Positions 24,311-35,900 of a stretch of 64,000 bases of DNA are shown here, one piece after another. The stretch's first letter is position 1. Each line of letters starts with the position of its first letter. The notes under the pieces were generated by a model. That model was not told where the DNA came from. It was given only the letters and a program-made list of their open reading frames with translations, and did not search any database. The stretch comes from Viscum album (Eukaryota > Streptophyta > Magnoliopsida > Santalales > Viscaceae). The translations under genes and the position numbers were made by a program. The stretch is taken from NCBI GenBank assembly GCA_963277665.1, contig OY728145.1:953351033-953415032 (forward strand). Direction: 5' to 3'.

Positions 24311-27300
24311 TTGGAGTATGATGACGATGTGGTGAAAGGTACACTTACCATCCACTCTAAATTAGCAAATGATTTATTTGATTCTGGATCCACCCACTCC
24401 TTTATTTCTGAAAAATTTGCTAAGGATATCACTGTATTACCTCAACAGTTTGATGTTGAGTTAGCTGTGACAACCCCTAATGGCACAATAGTTGCATCAA
24501 AAGTTTATAATTCTTCTCTGATTGAAGTTTGTGGGAAAGTGCTTCCTATAAATATTGTGATCCTTCTTATAGTGTATTTTGATGTGATTATTGGCATGGA
24601 TTTGCTTTCTCTACATGGAGCTCATATCAATTTCCAAATAAGGGAAGTCACATTTCATATTCCAGTTCAATCTATGATCAGCTATCGATGCAAGGATGAA
24701 CATAACCTTCCAGTGGAAATTTCTTCCATTTTATGGGTATTGATTCCACTAAATGAAGGTTATTTATCTCAAATGGTTGGTGAGAAACTCATGATTAAGA
24801 ATATGCCCATTGTACGGGAGTTTGATTATGTCTTTCCGGAGGAATTGCTGGGTCTTCTACCAAATCGTGAAGTTGAGTTTTCAATTGAACTTGTACCGGG
24901 TGCCTTGCCTATTTCAAAGACACCTTATAGAATGGCCCCAATTGAGTTGCAGGAATTGAAGAAGCAACTCCAAGTGAATCTTGATAAGGGATTCATATTC
25001 CCTAGTGCGTCACCTTGGGGGGCACCTATTTTATTTTTTAAGAAGACAGATGGATCAATGAGACTCTGCATTGATTATCGAGAACTTAACAAGATCACTA
25101 TCAAGAACAAATATCCTCTCCCACGCATTGATGACTTATTTGACCAACTACAAGGATCTCAATACCTTTCCAAGATTGATCTTCATTTAGGGTATCATCA
25201 ATTAAGTTTCAAAAGGGAGGATATACCAAAAATGGATTTCCATACAAGGTATGGACACTATGAATTTAAAGTGATGTCATTTGGTATTACTAATTCCCCC
25301 GCTATCTTCATGGATCTGATGAATAGAGTCTTTAAAGACTATCTTGATAAATTTGTGGTAGTCTTTATAAACGATATTCATGTCTATTCAAAGAGCAAGG
25401 AAGAACATGAAGATCACATGATAATTATATTGAAGACCCTGAGAAAGGAGAAGCTTTATGCCAAATTTACCAAGTGTGAATTTAGTCTTCAAAAAGTTGC
25501 ATTTTTGGGTCACATAATCTCAAAAAAGGGGATATCTGTGGATCCAGCAAAAACAGAGGTTATAGAAAGATGGTCGAGACCAACAAAAGTGAATGAGATC
25601 CGAAGTTTTCTTGGTTTGGCTGGATATTATCGACGTTTTGTGAAAGATTTTTCATGATTATCTAATCCACTCACCAAGTTTAATCGGAAAGGAGTTAAGT
25701 TTGTTTGGACAGAGGAATGTGAAGAGAATTTCAAGGAGTTGAAAAGATGGTTATCTAGTGCACCTGTGCTCACACTACCTTGTAGTGGAGAAAGGTTTGT
25801 GATCTACAGTGATGCATCCAACAAGGGTTTGGGGTGTGTTCTTATGCAAAATGATATGGTGATAGTTTATGCCTCACGACAGTTGAAAATCCATGAGCAA
25901 AATTACCCAACTCATGATTTGGAGTTAGCTGCGATAATCTTTGCATTAAAGATTGGGAGGCATTATCTTTATGGAGAAAGTTGTGAAATTTATACTGATC
26001 ATAAAAGTTTAAAGTATATTTTCACACAAAAGGAGCTGAATATGTGCCAAAGAAGATGGTTGGAACTGATTGAGGATTACGACTGCTCAATTCATTACCA
26101 CCCTGGGAAAGAAAACAAGGTGGCAGATGCATTAAGTCGACAAGACCATGCTAGATTATCCATGATGAGGATCACAAAAGATCCTATATTTATGGATTTA
26201 AAAAGGATGGATCTTGGAATTAAAATGGAAGGGGGGAAATCGTATCTTTCTCTAATGAATGTTCAACCATCGATACATGTGATGATTAAAGAAGCACAAA
26301 AACAAGATGTAGAGTTACAAAAGAAGGTGATAAATGTTCCTGAATTTAACCTTGATTGTGATGGGATAATAAAGTTCAGGAATCGGGTTTGTGTTCCTCC
26401 CATCCCCGAATTAAAGAAGGAGTTGTTGGATGAGGCTCATAGTTCTTCCTTCTCTATTCATCCTGGAAGCAAGAAGATGTATAGGGACCTAAAAGAGTAC
26501 TTCTGGTGGGATGGAATGAAAAGAGATGTTGTTGAATATGTCTCTCGATGCTTGGTTTGTCAGCAAGTTAAAGCTCAGAGACAGAAGTCTAAGGGGATGT
26601 TAAAACCATTACCCATACTCGAATGGAAATGGGAAAACATCACTATGGACTTTGTCACAGGACTTCCTAAAACATCCAAAGGCAATAATGTTATCTGGGT
26701 TATAGTTGATCGTCTTACAAAGTCTGCACACTTCATCGCTATTAAAAAGGATTTATCTCTAGATCAACTTTCCAGGATATATGTGAAGGAAGTGGTAAGA
26801 TTGCATGGAGTACCACTTTCCATTATACTTGATCGGGATCTGAGGTTTACCTCAAAGTTCTAGCGAAGTCTTCAGCATACTCTGGACACAGAGTTGAGTT
26901 TCAGCACTGCTTATCATCCTCAGACAGATAGTCAGTCTGAGAGAACAATTCAAACTCTAGAAGTTATGTTGAGAGCTTGCACTATGGATTTCAAAGGTGG
27001 TTGGGATCAACACCTACCTTTGGTGGAATTTTCTTATAATAATAGCTTGCACTCCAGTATTCAGATGGCTACTTATGAATCTCTCAATGGAAAGAAATAC
27101 AGGACTCCAACTTGCTGGGATGAAGTTGGGGAAAGAAAGCTATTATGACTTAATATTGTTGATGACATGGTAGAAATTGTCCAATATATTCAACAACACG
27201 TAAGAGCAGCTCAGAGTCGACAGAAAAGTTATGCCGACAACCGAAGAAAAGACCTAGAGTTTGAAGTGGGTGATAAAGTGTTCTTACAAATATCTCCCTG

Positions 27301-27691
27301 GAAGAGGGTCATGAGATTTGGAATGAAGGGGAAGTTGAGCCCTAGATATATCAGTCCTTTCGAAATACTGGATCATTTTGGTAAGGTAGCTTACCGATTG
27401 GCGCTTCCACCGAATCTCTCTCAAGTTCACGATGTGTTCCATGTATCTCTCCTGAGAAAGTACGTACCTGATCCTTCACATGTACTCAGCTCAGAAGTTG
27501 TACCGCTGGAGAAAAATCTTTCTTATGAAGAACAGCAGATAGAGATTCTGGATCGTAGTGAAAAAGTCCTATGAAACAAGACAACTCTCTTGGTGAAAGT
27601 TTTATGGAGGAACCACCAATTAGAAGAAGCTACATGGGAGCTTGAGGATATGATGAGGGAGAGGTATCCTCATCTATTTGTTAAAAAGTGA
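24311..27691 (+). pseudogene. pol: Element E pol: protease, RT, RNase H, integrase, chromodomain-like tail
   Basis: Protease has an intact [12 protein letters not shown] (active site at 24380). RT (about 24815-25640) shows [29 protein letters not shown] and GYYRRFV, but the catalytic pair is FINDI at 25364-25378: the first aspartate is asparagine, which should abolish polymerisation. RNase H keeps its acidic residues (YSDAS, HDLELAA, YTDHKSL, VADALSR). Integrase keeps both zinc-binding histidines ([12 protein letters not shown]) and cysteines (CLVCQQ) and the D, D, E triad (MDFVTG, LDRDLRF, QSERT). The tail KVLWRNHQLEEATWELED (from about 27603) is the chromodomain-like motif of Tekay/Del elements, thought to steer integration into heterochromatin. 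Stops: TGA 25655, TAG 26861, TGA 27146, TGA 27572; the frame ends at TGA 27689. No indels. Confidence 0.95.
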
Positions 27692-27713
27692 TGAATTTCA
27701 AGGGCAAAATTCA

Positions 27714-27730
27714 TTTTAAGGGGGGTATAA
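27714..27730 (+). other. Element E polypurine tract
   Basis: TTTTAAGGGGGGTATAA lies directly before the 3' LTR. The same tract, TTTTAAGGGGGTAGAA, precedes the 3' LTR of element F. Confidence 0.85.
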
Positions 27731-29503
27731 TGTAACACCCGATACTTTTATGAGAAATATTTTGTTTTTATGTTATATAAATCATCAAAGGAATCCTTCG
27801 CTACATGCAATCGCGACCTTCCTCAATAGCGTGTATAGTACGCAATACCGAGTTCCACTAAACAACGATATATTATTATAATATTATAAATTATCCGTTA
27901 CGAATAGTATTAACTAAATTTCAAATTTTACAAGATTATTATTCATCTTACACATTTTCTATAACATGGTAAGAGAGCAAAATTATTTTTTTGGGTAAAA
28001 TAAGTATTTATAAAAAAATGCAGTTTTTCCGCCTTTTGATGGCGCACCCAGATTAAATCTAGTTTTTGACACATTTATAAGTTCAATTTGTCAAAATAAA
28101 ATTCTGATTTTGAATTAGGATATAAAAATTTACTTTGGATAAATTTTTGATTTTTTTCTGATAACTTTCATATTTTGATGAATAGTAAAAATACGATAAT
28201 TTTTAATTAAAACAAACTTTTTCATTGAGATAATTTATATGGTTAAATTATAATATTGAATGGTGTTAAAGTATAGATAGAATATATTTTTACCATTTAA
28301 TATAATGTATGTCATTAGCATTAATTTCACATTGAATTCATAGGTAAAAACATTTCAATCTTTGGCAATGTTTTGACTTCTAAAACCCGTTTTCTTAACA
28401 ACGGGATTTATTTTAAATTAATTACTGCAACTTATATGTTTTAAATTTTGAAAAATGGATTCCATATTCAGAATCAGCGGGTCCAAATTATGTTAATAGG
28501 CTACTTTTTATTTTTGGGCATTATGAATAGTAACTACGGTAAATTTTATTTACCTTAGTTAAAGGTAAATCAGGTAATTAAGGGTAAATATATGATTATA
28601 AAATTACCCTAACAACTGCCAAAATCCTATTGGATGACTAAAAGTCGACCCATATCATATAAGGGTCGTATTAGATTCATTTAATAGACTTTTCTCTAGG
28701 AAAATAATTTATTTATTATTAAAACCAAAGAACGTGACAACATGTCACTTTCTTAAATCTTATAAGTATAATAATTTTAATTTAGTGATAAACTTCATGA
28801 AACTTAGAACATGAATAGTCTCCAAAAATATAATATAATTATCTACATCATAGGAATTTATTATGAATTTTTAGGGATTAAATAATTATCATTAATTATG
28901 ACACAATAGTGATGTTGAAATTATTTTAATAAGTAAAATATCAAATAAATGGTTTTAAAAATAATAAAATAAATATTATATTAACTATTTAATGTTCTCC
29001 ACTAATTTTATAGAAACATATGACATTTTATTAATCTATTAACCCTTTTAGTTCGAACATATCCTCTGTATATATTTTATTTAAATTCAAATAAATGAAT
29101 AGTGTCAAAATTGACACTATTGTTATTTTATAAAAATAACATATTATAAAATTGTTTAAAAATCACAAAAATCTTTAAAAATTATAAATTAAAATTTATA
29201 TGGTCTAAAATGTCATAACGTGTCAAATTATGGAAAATTCACAACACATATGTAATTATTAATAATAATTTAAAATTTAGAATATTATTACCACAAATAA
29301 AATTAAATTGATAAATAAGGATAAATCAAGTTGGTAATGTTTAAAATAAATTCCTAACATGTCTAAATTTTATTGTTTGATGAGATTACAACACTATCTC
29401 ATCTAATCTTCAAGTATGAGTCATTTTGGAAGTTTTTAAGTGGGGTTGGGAATTAATATAAACTAATATTTCTTATATTTCCCAAGGTGCCCCTCTCCTC
29501 CCT

Positions 29504-29512
29504 TATAAAAGG
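29504..29512 (+). promoter_or_regulatory. TATA box, 3' LTR of E
   Basis: TATAAAAGG in the same C/T-rich surround as in the 5' LTR. If active, it would direct outward transcription antisense to the genes of element D. Confidence 0.65.
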
Positions 29513-29851
29513 GTACCTCCTCCCTATCCTCCTCACACCAATTTGGGCCTTCAAGCTCGTAAAACCCCAGAAAATATCTCCTCTCTACTTCCATAGAATC
29601 ATCATAGAGGTTCTGGTCTTCTTCAAAGACCAACCCTAGTGCCCTAAGAGGAGGTTAAGAAGAGGCGCGTCAAAAAGAGGTAATATCCATTACTGATCCT
29701 TTCCAAATTCTTTCTTCTTCAACTTCTTCTTATTTATTTGTTTAATTATAAAGTAATAACATCAGTATCACTCATATAATGATATGTTATTATAAGTATG
29801 AAACAACCCTATTACAACATCTATCCATCCTATGGAAAACGAAAGCACCGC

Positions 29852-29883
29852 GCGTGCGTACGTACGGAATACCGTCTCCACGC
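29852..29883 (+). other. LTR hairpin 1, 3' LTR of E
   Basis: Arms GCGTG and CACGC pair perfectly around a 22-base loop that starts CGTACGTACGG. Confidence 0.65.
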
Positions 29884-30036
29884 CATGGTGTAATCTTTTT
29901 TTCCCCACAACCTTACTTGGATGCGTATAATGGTGTAAATAATTACTATATATGATTATTGTAAAGTGATATTGATTCTGAAATAGTATACATACACTCC
30001 AATACAATTCCACGATCATGGGAATGATATCATCGC

Positions 30037-30068
30037 TCGTGCGTACGTACGGAATACCGTCTCCATGA
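30037..30068 (+). other. LTR hairpin 2, 3' LTR of E
   Basis: Arms TCGTG and CATGA pair in RNA with one G-U pair; the 5' LTR copy has TCGTG and CACGA. The loop is 22 bases. Confidence 0.6.
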
Positions 30069-31420
30069 TGTGATGCGATTTGTTCTACATGATCTTCATT
30101 GCATAATGATTATATAAATGAATTGAATGAATAAATATTATATATAGTAAATTAATACCATTCTGGAAATGATCTATCAATAACCTAAAGAGAAGAATAA
30201 GAATTTATTCGACAAAAGACGCATAGGAACAAAAAGTTATAAACACCCGAATAACAAGTAGCAGTGAAATATTACTACTAAGAAGCTAAGAATATGACCA
30301 TATATGATAGCATAACAATAATTATGATTCTAGAATAAGTCAATAACATTATTAAAATCATTATACAGGAGTTTCAGACACTTACGAGGCAAATCGGACC
30401 TAAGGTAAGGGGTAATTTTGCAAGTCTAATTTTTATTCGAGATTTCTTATTCGTAAGTATTTATTGTGGTTATTGTTATCATCCATGTCCATGTTTCCTA
30501 AAAATTGTTTCATGTATGTTTAAAGTCATTTTTACCCATTTTGACTTTACCCCATGGTATGGAAGGAATCTTTCTTTTATTTACCCTATAAGGTACTTTT
30601 TAACTTTTCCGACAAAAGTATGAGAAGAATGTTTTTTAACGTATACGTCATGAAAGGATTTTTACGGTTTTATAATGCCTTATTTTCATGAAGCTTCCTC
30701 CGAAATATTTCATGACTATTTTCAAAAAAATAATTTTCTTTTAAAATTGCATGACATTTTTTTGAAAACAAAATGATTTTGAAGTAGAAAGGATATTTTC
30801 CTCAAGAATGGAGTTCAAGTGTTTTACCAAAATTATTTTCCATCTAAGATAATTTAGGGTTCTGTTTCTATCCCTATTATTACATTGATTTGATTATATT
30901 GTGATGGAATTATTTTTATTAATTCCTTTATCTTATATGAATTGTTTTATGATGTCATGATGTTTAAGAATCCCATTTTTATTAAATGGGTTATGAAATG
31001 ATGTATGATTTATGATTTTGTGGCACACATAATAATGGTATCATTATGAGATGGGTGGGACCTATATATCCCTCCAATGCATTGGGTAAAGATTTTATAT
31101 ATCATTAGATAGACATTTCTGGAATGGCAGGTTTAACCAGTTCAGTGAAACAGGACTGAAACGAGTAGCGAACTCGGTTCAGAAATGGACTTTGTCCACT
31201 AAGATAGTGTTGGTAATGAGTCTTGACTAATAAGAAATGATTCTCTATGATTATGTGTGTATGCCACAAAGTTTCATGTTTTATGTTATGATTATTGGGA
31301 TTACATTTCACTACTATGATTTTTCCCATGTTATGAAATTATGATTTCTTTTGCAGGTTATGATTTCCAAAAGTTATGTTCTTATGTATATGATATGATT
31401 GATATTTATTTTGTTTACCC

Positions 31421-31443
31421 TTACTGAGAATTTGAGCTCACCC
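31421..31443 (+). promoter_or_regulatory. Conserved U5 motif, 3' LTR of E
   Basis: Same as 22721-22743: TTACTGAGAATTTGAGCTCA followed by CCC. Confidence 0.55.
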
Positions 31444-31692
31444 TTTTGTATGTTTTATTTCCCCAGGTCAGGAAGAAGGTTATTAAGTAGGATATGCCAA
31501 AAAGGGACTCTAGATATGATGAAATCAATGGGAGGCAAACTAGATGCTTTATGAACCGGTTGTTTATGTTTCCCAGTTTCTAAAGACTCTATACCTATAT
31601 GGTCTTTTCCTGGTTTTGTTATATGTTGTAATAAGTGTGCTTAAATTCTGAAGTAATGACAATGTATGTAAAGTATGGATCATTATAAACAG

Positions 31693-34000
31693 AGCCACTT
31701 GTTGAGGCTGAACCGAGCTCCTCCATCATCAAAGCTATAATCTAATCTAAATCCACTAAAGGATTGGAAGAAAGAGAAACAATATAAAAGGTTATAGTTT
31801 CTTTTAAACTATTAGTTAGCCTACTAATAATATTTCTCACTACATAATCTTGGGTGCTAACATGATTTGTTTTGGAATTCTTAAACTCCTCAAAAACTGA
31901 GACCATTTAGCTGACTACATTCTTCACATAAGACAAATCCTTGTCTACTTGAGATTTTGAACTCATATAGGATTCCAGAGAGATAACTAATTGCTTTACA
32001 ACATGAACATCCTCTGCCAGTCTAGATACTTGAGTCTGGAAAGCTGTAACTTCATCCACTATCTCTGTCACAAAGTATGAAACATTACAACCAAGAAAGA
32101 GTTCGAAGGACTTTTCCAAATTGCTCAACTCTTCAGTAAAGTAATTCTTTAACTCAACAACAGAAGCACTCAAAGACTCTTTCAGCTCATCCTTTAAGGA
32201 TGCTAAGTCATCCCTGGTGATCATATCAGCAGGTGAAACCACAACATGTGATCTTTAAGACACTATACAAGCCATAGAGTCATTCATAATCGATTGAATA
32301 CATGACACCAGTGAAGCTTCCATTTTCCTTATTTCTTCCACAAAACTGATTTTGAGATCAGACTTGAGCTTATCCAGATCATGTGTTCTGACCACATCTT
32401 TAGGTAATATCCCAAACTGAATATCATAATTTATTTTTGGTCTCTGAAGGGATATCTCATTATCAGAGTCTGGAAAATCTAATCCACAAACTACAAACCA
32501 TGGGTCCTCTGCCCAGTCTTCAAACTCAACAGCCACTGAAACATTGCCAAAATTGGTTGGATGCTCCCCCTCAACAGGTGCATTCTCTTTTATAGAAACA
32601 GTACCCTCAGCTGCTTGGTCTTTCTCATCAGAATACTTCACAACCATTTTTATTTCTGCAATAGCATGAGGTTTCTCAGGAATAGGTAAAGGTCTATCAA
32701 CTTCATCAAATTCCTCAACATGCATTAGGGAATGTCCAATCAGTGGACTAAGGCTCAAGCTGATATAAATAGATGCTTTTCTTGCATGAACTTCTTATTC
32801 ATCTTCTAATGCAGCCTCTTCCTGATCTTATTTCTTTTGGTCTTCCTCATCCACAGGTTCCTCTTTATTTCTTATACCCAGAATAGTTTATGTACTAGGT
32901 AGGATCAAAGAAGAACTCTCTTTTTCTTGTGATAAAAGTTCAGGATTTGGACCTAGAGGAAATTATGGATCTCCTCCATCTACTGGAGAGGAATCTTGCT
33001 CTTATGAATCACCACAATATTGTGGCTCTTATTCATCAGGTCTCAGTCCTGGATCCCTCACATCCTTAGGTTTTGAAGGATGATCCATATGATTGAACTT
33101 ATCATACAACTTTTTGACATTAGTAACCCACTCTCTTTTCCATGGGTTATAGTTTATCTTCATGTATTTACATACAGTTATTGTGATACAGAAGTTGTTT
33201 CTTACCACTATTATCTCATCCTGAGACTCGGCTACACCTTTTACCTTAATCATTACTGAGATAAACTTGTCAAAGAATAATACATTGGTCTTTGATTTTG
33301 GCCTGGTCAAATCCTCTATTTGAATCATTAGTATCCTGCATAGATTTACTTTCACACCATGTCTCAAGAGATGTAACTGATATATATCTTGATATCTCAA
33401 ATTTGAAAAGTCCCCCTGCTTGGAATTGAAACATGCTGAACAAACATGAACAACAATATGTTCTCTCCATCCATTTCAGCAGCCACCACCTGTCATTGCA
33501 TGCCACTTCCGGTGAGAACCTCTAAGGTAGTCTCATAATAAAATATTTCACTTGTAGGTGGTATTGATTTCAAGAAATATCCAGAAACACATTTAGGTGG
33601 AACCTTCAGGCATACATCCCACTCAATAGAGAGAAAAATCTATCTCCTTTCCTTTCACGGTAGATACCATCCTATTCTCAAATTCTGATTTCTCAAACTG
33701 AACATACTTATAGAACTGTTTTTCCAGCTTTGGATAGTAGGGTCCATTGTTTTCCAAAAATCATTCTACCCACTTATGATCTTCCATCACCTCTATAAGT
33801 ATCGATTTACAAGAAAACAGCCATTCCATGCATAGCACTTTTTCAATCACAATAACTCTATTTTTTAAATGCGGGTTCACAGGTCGCCTCCCTGACCTTG
33901 TTCTACTAACACTGCTACTTCCTTCTTGGTTTGTCTTCTGCTTCTTCTCATTTGTCTCATCAATGACATCTCTGACTGTTGGCATTTTGGTTTTTTCCAT
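31693..34000 (-). pseudogene. Element D extra 3' reading frame, N-terminal and central part
   Basis: An ATG at 34000 (MEKTKMPTVRDVIDETNEKK) opens a frame downstream of pol that can be followed, with stops near 33760, 33510, 33028, 32760, 32254 and 31906, down to the E insertion. Residues about 60-130 (YYPKLEKQFYKYVQFE, VSTVKGKEIDFS) resemble the domain named putative plant transposon protein that is common in such ORFs. The centre is acidic; the later part (32242-31907) is heptad-rich and likely coiled coil (DDLASLKDELKESL). With the piece at 18399-19027 the total is roughly 980 codons. These frames in Maximus/SIRE elements have unknown function, sometimes called envelope-like; I see no signal peptide or membrane anchor. 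Confidence 0.65.
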
Positions 34001-34210
34001 TTCTGGTTCGAGGAACTTAGGGTTTTCACGAGATTCAGGAGCTAAGGCTTGAGAGAAAAGGTCTTGAGGTGGATCAAGAAGTAATTAAGACTTAGTTTTA
34101 TTATTTAGGAATCATAAAATAAATAATTAAAATATAATAAGTAAAGTATAAATGATACATATTCTGGCGGCAGATAGAAGTTTAAAACAGTGCATACTTA
34201 ATAGTAGGGT

Positions 34211-34370
34211 ATATCGGTGAGAATTCCTAACGGTGAGAACCACTAATCAATGAGGTATATCAGTGAGGTCCATACCGGTGAGGTATATTAGTGAGGTTTC
34301 ATATCGGTGAGGTATATTAGTGAGGTTTCATACTAGTGAGGTATATCAGCGAGGTTTTATACCGGTGATC
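34211..34370. repeat. GGTGAGGTATA array at the end of element D pol
   Basis: About eight copies of a 19-26 bp unit (ATATCGGTGAGGTATATTAG, with ATACCGGTGAGG and ATCAGTGAGG variants) lie between RNase H and the extra frame. The core TATCGGTGAG is related to the TATCGGTAG motif in the LTRs of the same element. The array covers the normal pol stop, so the RNase H frame reads into it. Confidence 0.8.
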
Positions 34371-35900
34371 TATCATTCCTAACTCAGGTCTAATGTAACT
34401 TAACCTATCTGAACTTAACGGATTAGTGAAAATTTCAGCTAATTGATGTTCAGTACCTATAAATTCAAGAGTAATATCACCTTTTAGGTAATGATCTCTC
34501 GAGAAATGGTGACATAAATCAATGTGTTTGGTCCTAGATTGAGATACAGGGTTCTTTGAAATAATAATTACACTAGTGTTATCATAGTTTTTTGAAACAT
34601 GCTTAAAATCATATTCATAGTCCAAAAGAGTGTGTTTCATCCACAGAGTTTGTGCACATCAACTACTAGTTGCTATGTACTCTGCTTCAACAGTGGACAA
34701 AGCAACAGAATTCTGTTTCTCTCTACACCAAGATACTAAGGATTTTCCCAATAAATGACATGTTCTATATGTTCTTTTTCTTTCCAACTTGCAACTATCA
34801 AAGTCAGCATCTAAATAACTCATTAATTCAAATGATTGTCCTTTTGGATAAAACAAACCTAAATTTGCAGTATGTTTAATATACTTAAAAATTATTTTAA
34901 CAGCGAGCAAATGAGATTCTATAGGATTATCTTGAAATCTTGCAGACATGCAGACGCTAAACATAATATCTGGTCAACTAGCAGCAACGTAAAGTAAGCT
35001 TCCAATCATACCTCTGTAACTTGTTTTATTCACTGGTTTCCCAGTTTCACCAATGTCCAATTTACAAATAGTACTCATAGGTGTACCACTTCTTTAATAC
35101 TATCCAAACCAAAACTTTTTAAAACATACTTTGTATATTTACTTTGATTCAAAATAATACCATTTTCATTTTGAAAAACATGAAATCCAAGAAAATATTT
35201 GAGTTCTCCCATTAAAATCATTTCAAATTCATTTTTCATACTCTTTGAAAAATCGCTACATAAATAATGTTTAGAATATCCAAAAATACTATCATCAACC
35301 TAGATTTGTACCATCAAAACATCTTTATAAATTATTTTAATAAAAAGAGTTGGATCAGTAATCCCTTTAGTAAAACCTTTTGAAATAAGAAAATTGATAA
35401 GTCTATCATACCAAGCTCGTGAATCTTGTTTTAAACCATATAAATCTTTAGATAGTTTAACAAATTGATTTAGAAAATGAGGATTAGTAAATCAAGGTGA
35501 TTTCTCAAAAAAAACATCTTCAATTATAAAACCATTTTGAAAAGAACTTTTAACACCCATTTGATATAACTTGAAATTCAGATGAGAAGCATAGGCAAGT
35601 AGAATCCTAATAGCTTCTAATCTAGATACAGGGTCAAAGGTTTCATCATAGTCTTTTCCTTACTCTTGACTATACCATTTTGCAACTAACCAATATTTGT
35701 TTCTAACTATATTTACTGATTCATCAATTTTTTTTTAAAACCCATTTAGTGCTTATGGTCAAGGTGTCATTAGGTCTGTCAACCAATCCCTAGACTTTGT
35801 TTCTTTCAAATTTATTTAATTATTATTTCATTTACATTACCTAAAATTCATAATTGATTGCATCACTGATATTTTTAGGTTCTAGCTGTGAATGAAAGGC
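34317..35900 (-). pseudogene. pol: Element D reverse transcriptase and RNase H
   Basis: RT shows DETFDPVSRLEAIRILLAYA (about 35660-35590), LSKDLYGLKQDSRAWYDRL and VDDSIFGYS, the copia-type VDD catalytic motif, near 35290, preceded by a stop. An aspartate normally found before VKSSFQNG is glycine. RNase H has KGQSFELMSYLDADF, CREKQNSVALSTVEAEYIA (about 34680) and RTKHIDLCHHFSRD. Several stops (for example near 35490, 35300, 35090, 34965 and 34650) make it inactive. It would copy element RNA to DNA in cytoplasmic particles. Confidence 0.85.

Larger units (their letters stand above)
19033..31687 (+). mobile_element. Element E: near-complete Ty3/gypsy Tekay/Del chromovirus inside element D
   Basis: LTRs at 19033-22987 and 27731-31687 (3,955 and 3,957 bp) flank a primer binding site, one long gag-pol frame and a polypurine tract. 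AACAG lies directly on both sides (19028-19032 and 31688-31692), a perfect target duplication, and the disrupted D sequence continues across it. Domain order protease, RT, RNase H, integrase, then a chromodomain-like C-terminus with KVLWRNH and EATWE places it in the Tekay/Del chromoviruses. LTRs differ at about 17 of the first 245 bases, so it is the youngest element here. In-frame stops make this copy inactive. Confidence 0.95.
27731..31687 (+). repeat. Element E 3' LTR
   Basis: TGTAACACCCGATAC to GGATCATTATA, followed by AACAG. It aligns with the 5' LTR along its length with substitutions and few small indels. It has a TATA box at 29504-29512, hairpins at 29852-29883 and 30037-30068, and the U5 motif at 31421-31443. 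Confidence 0.95.
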
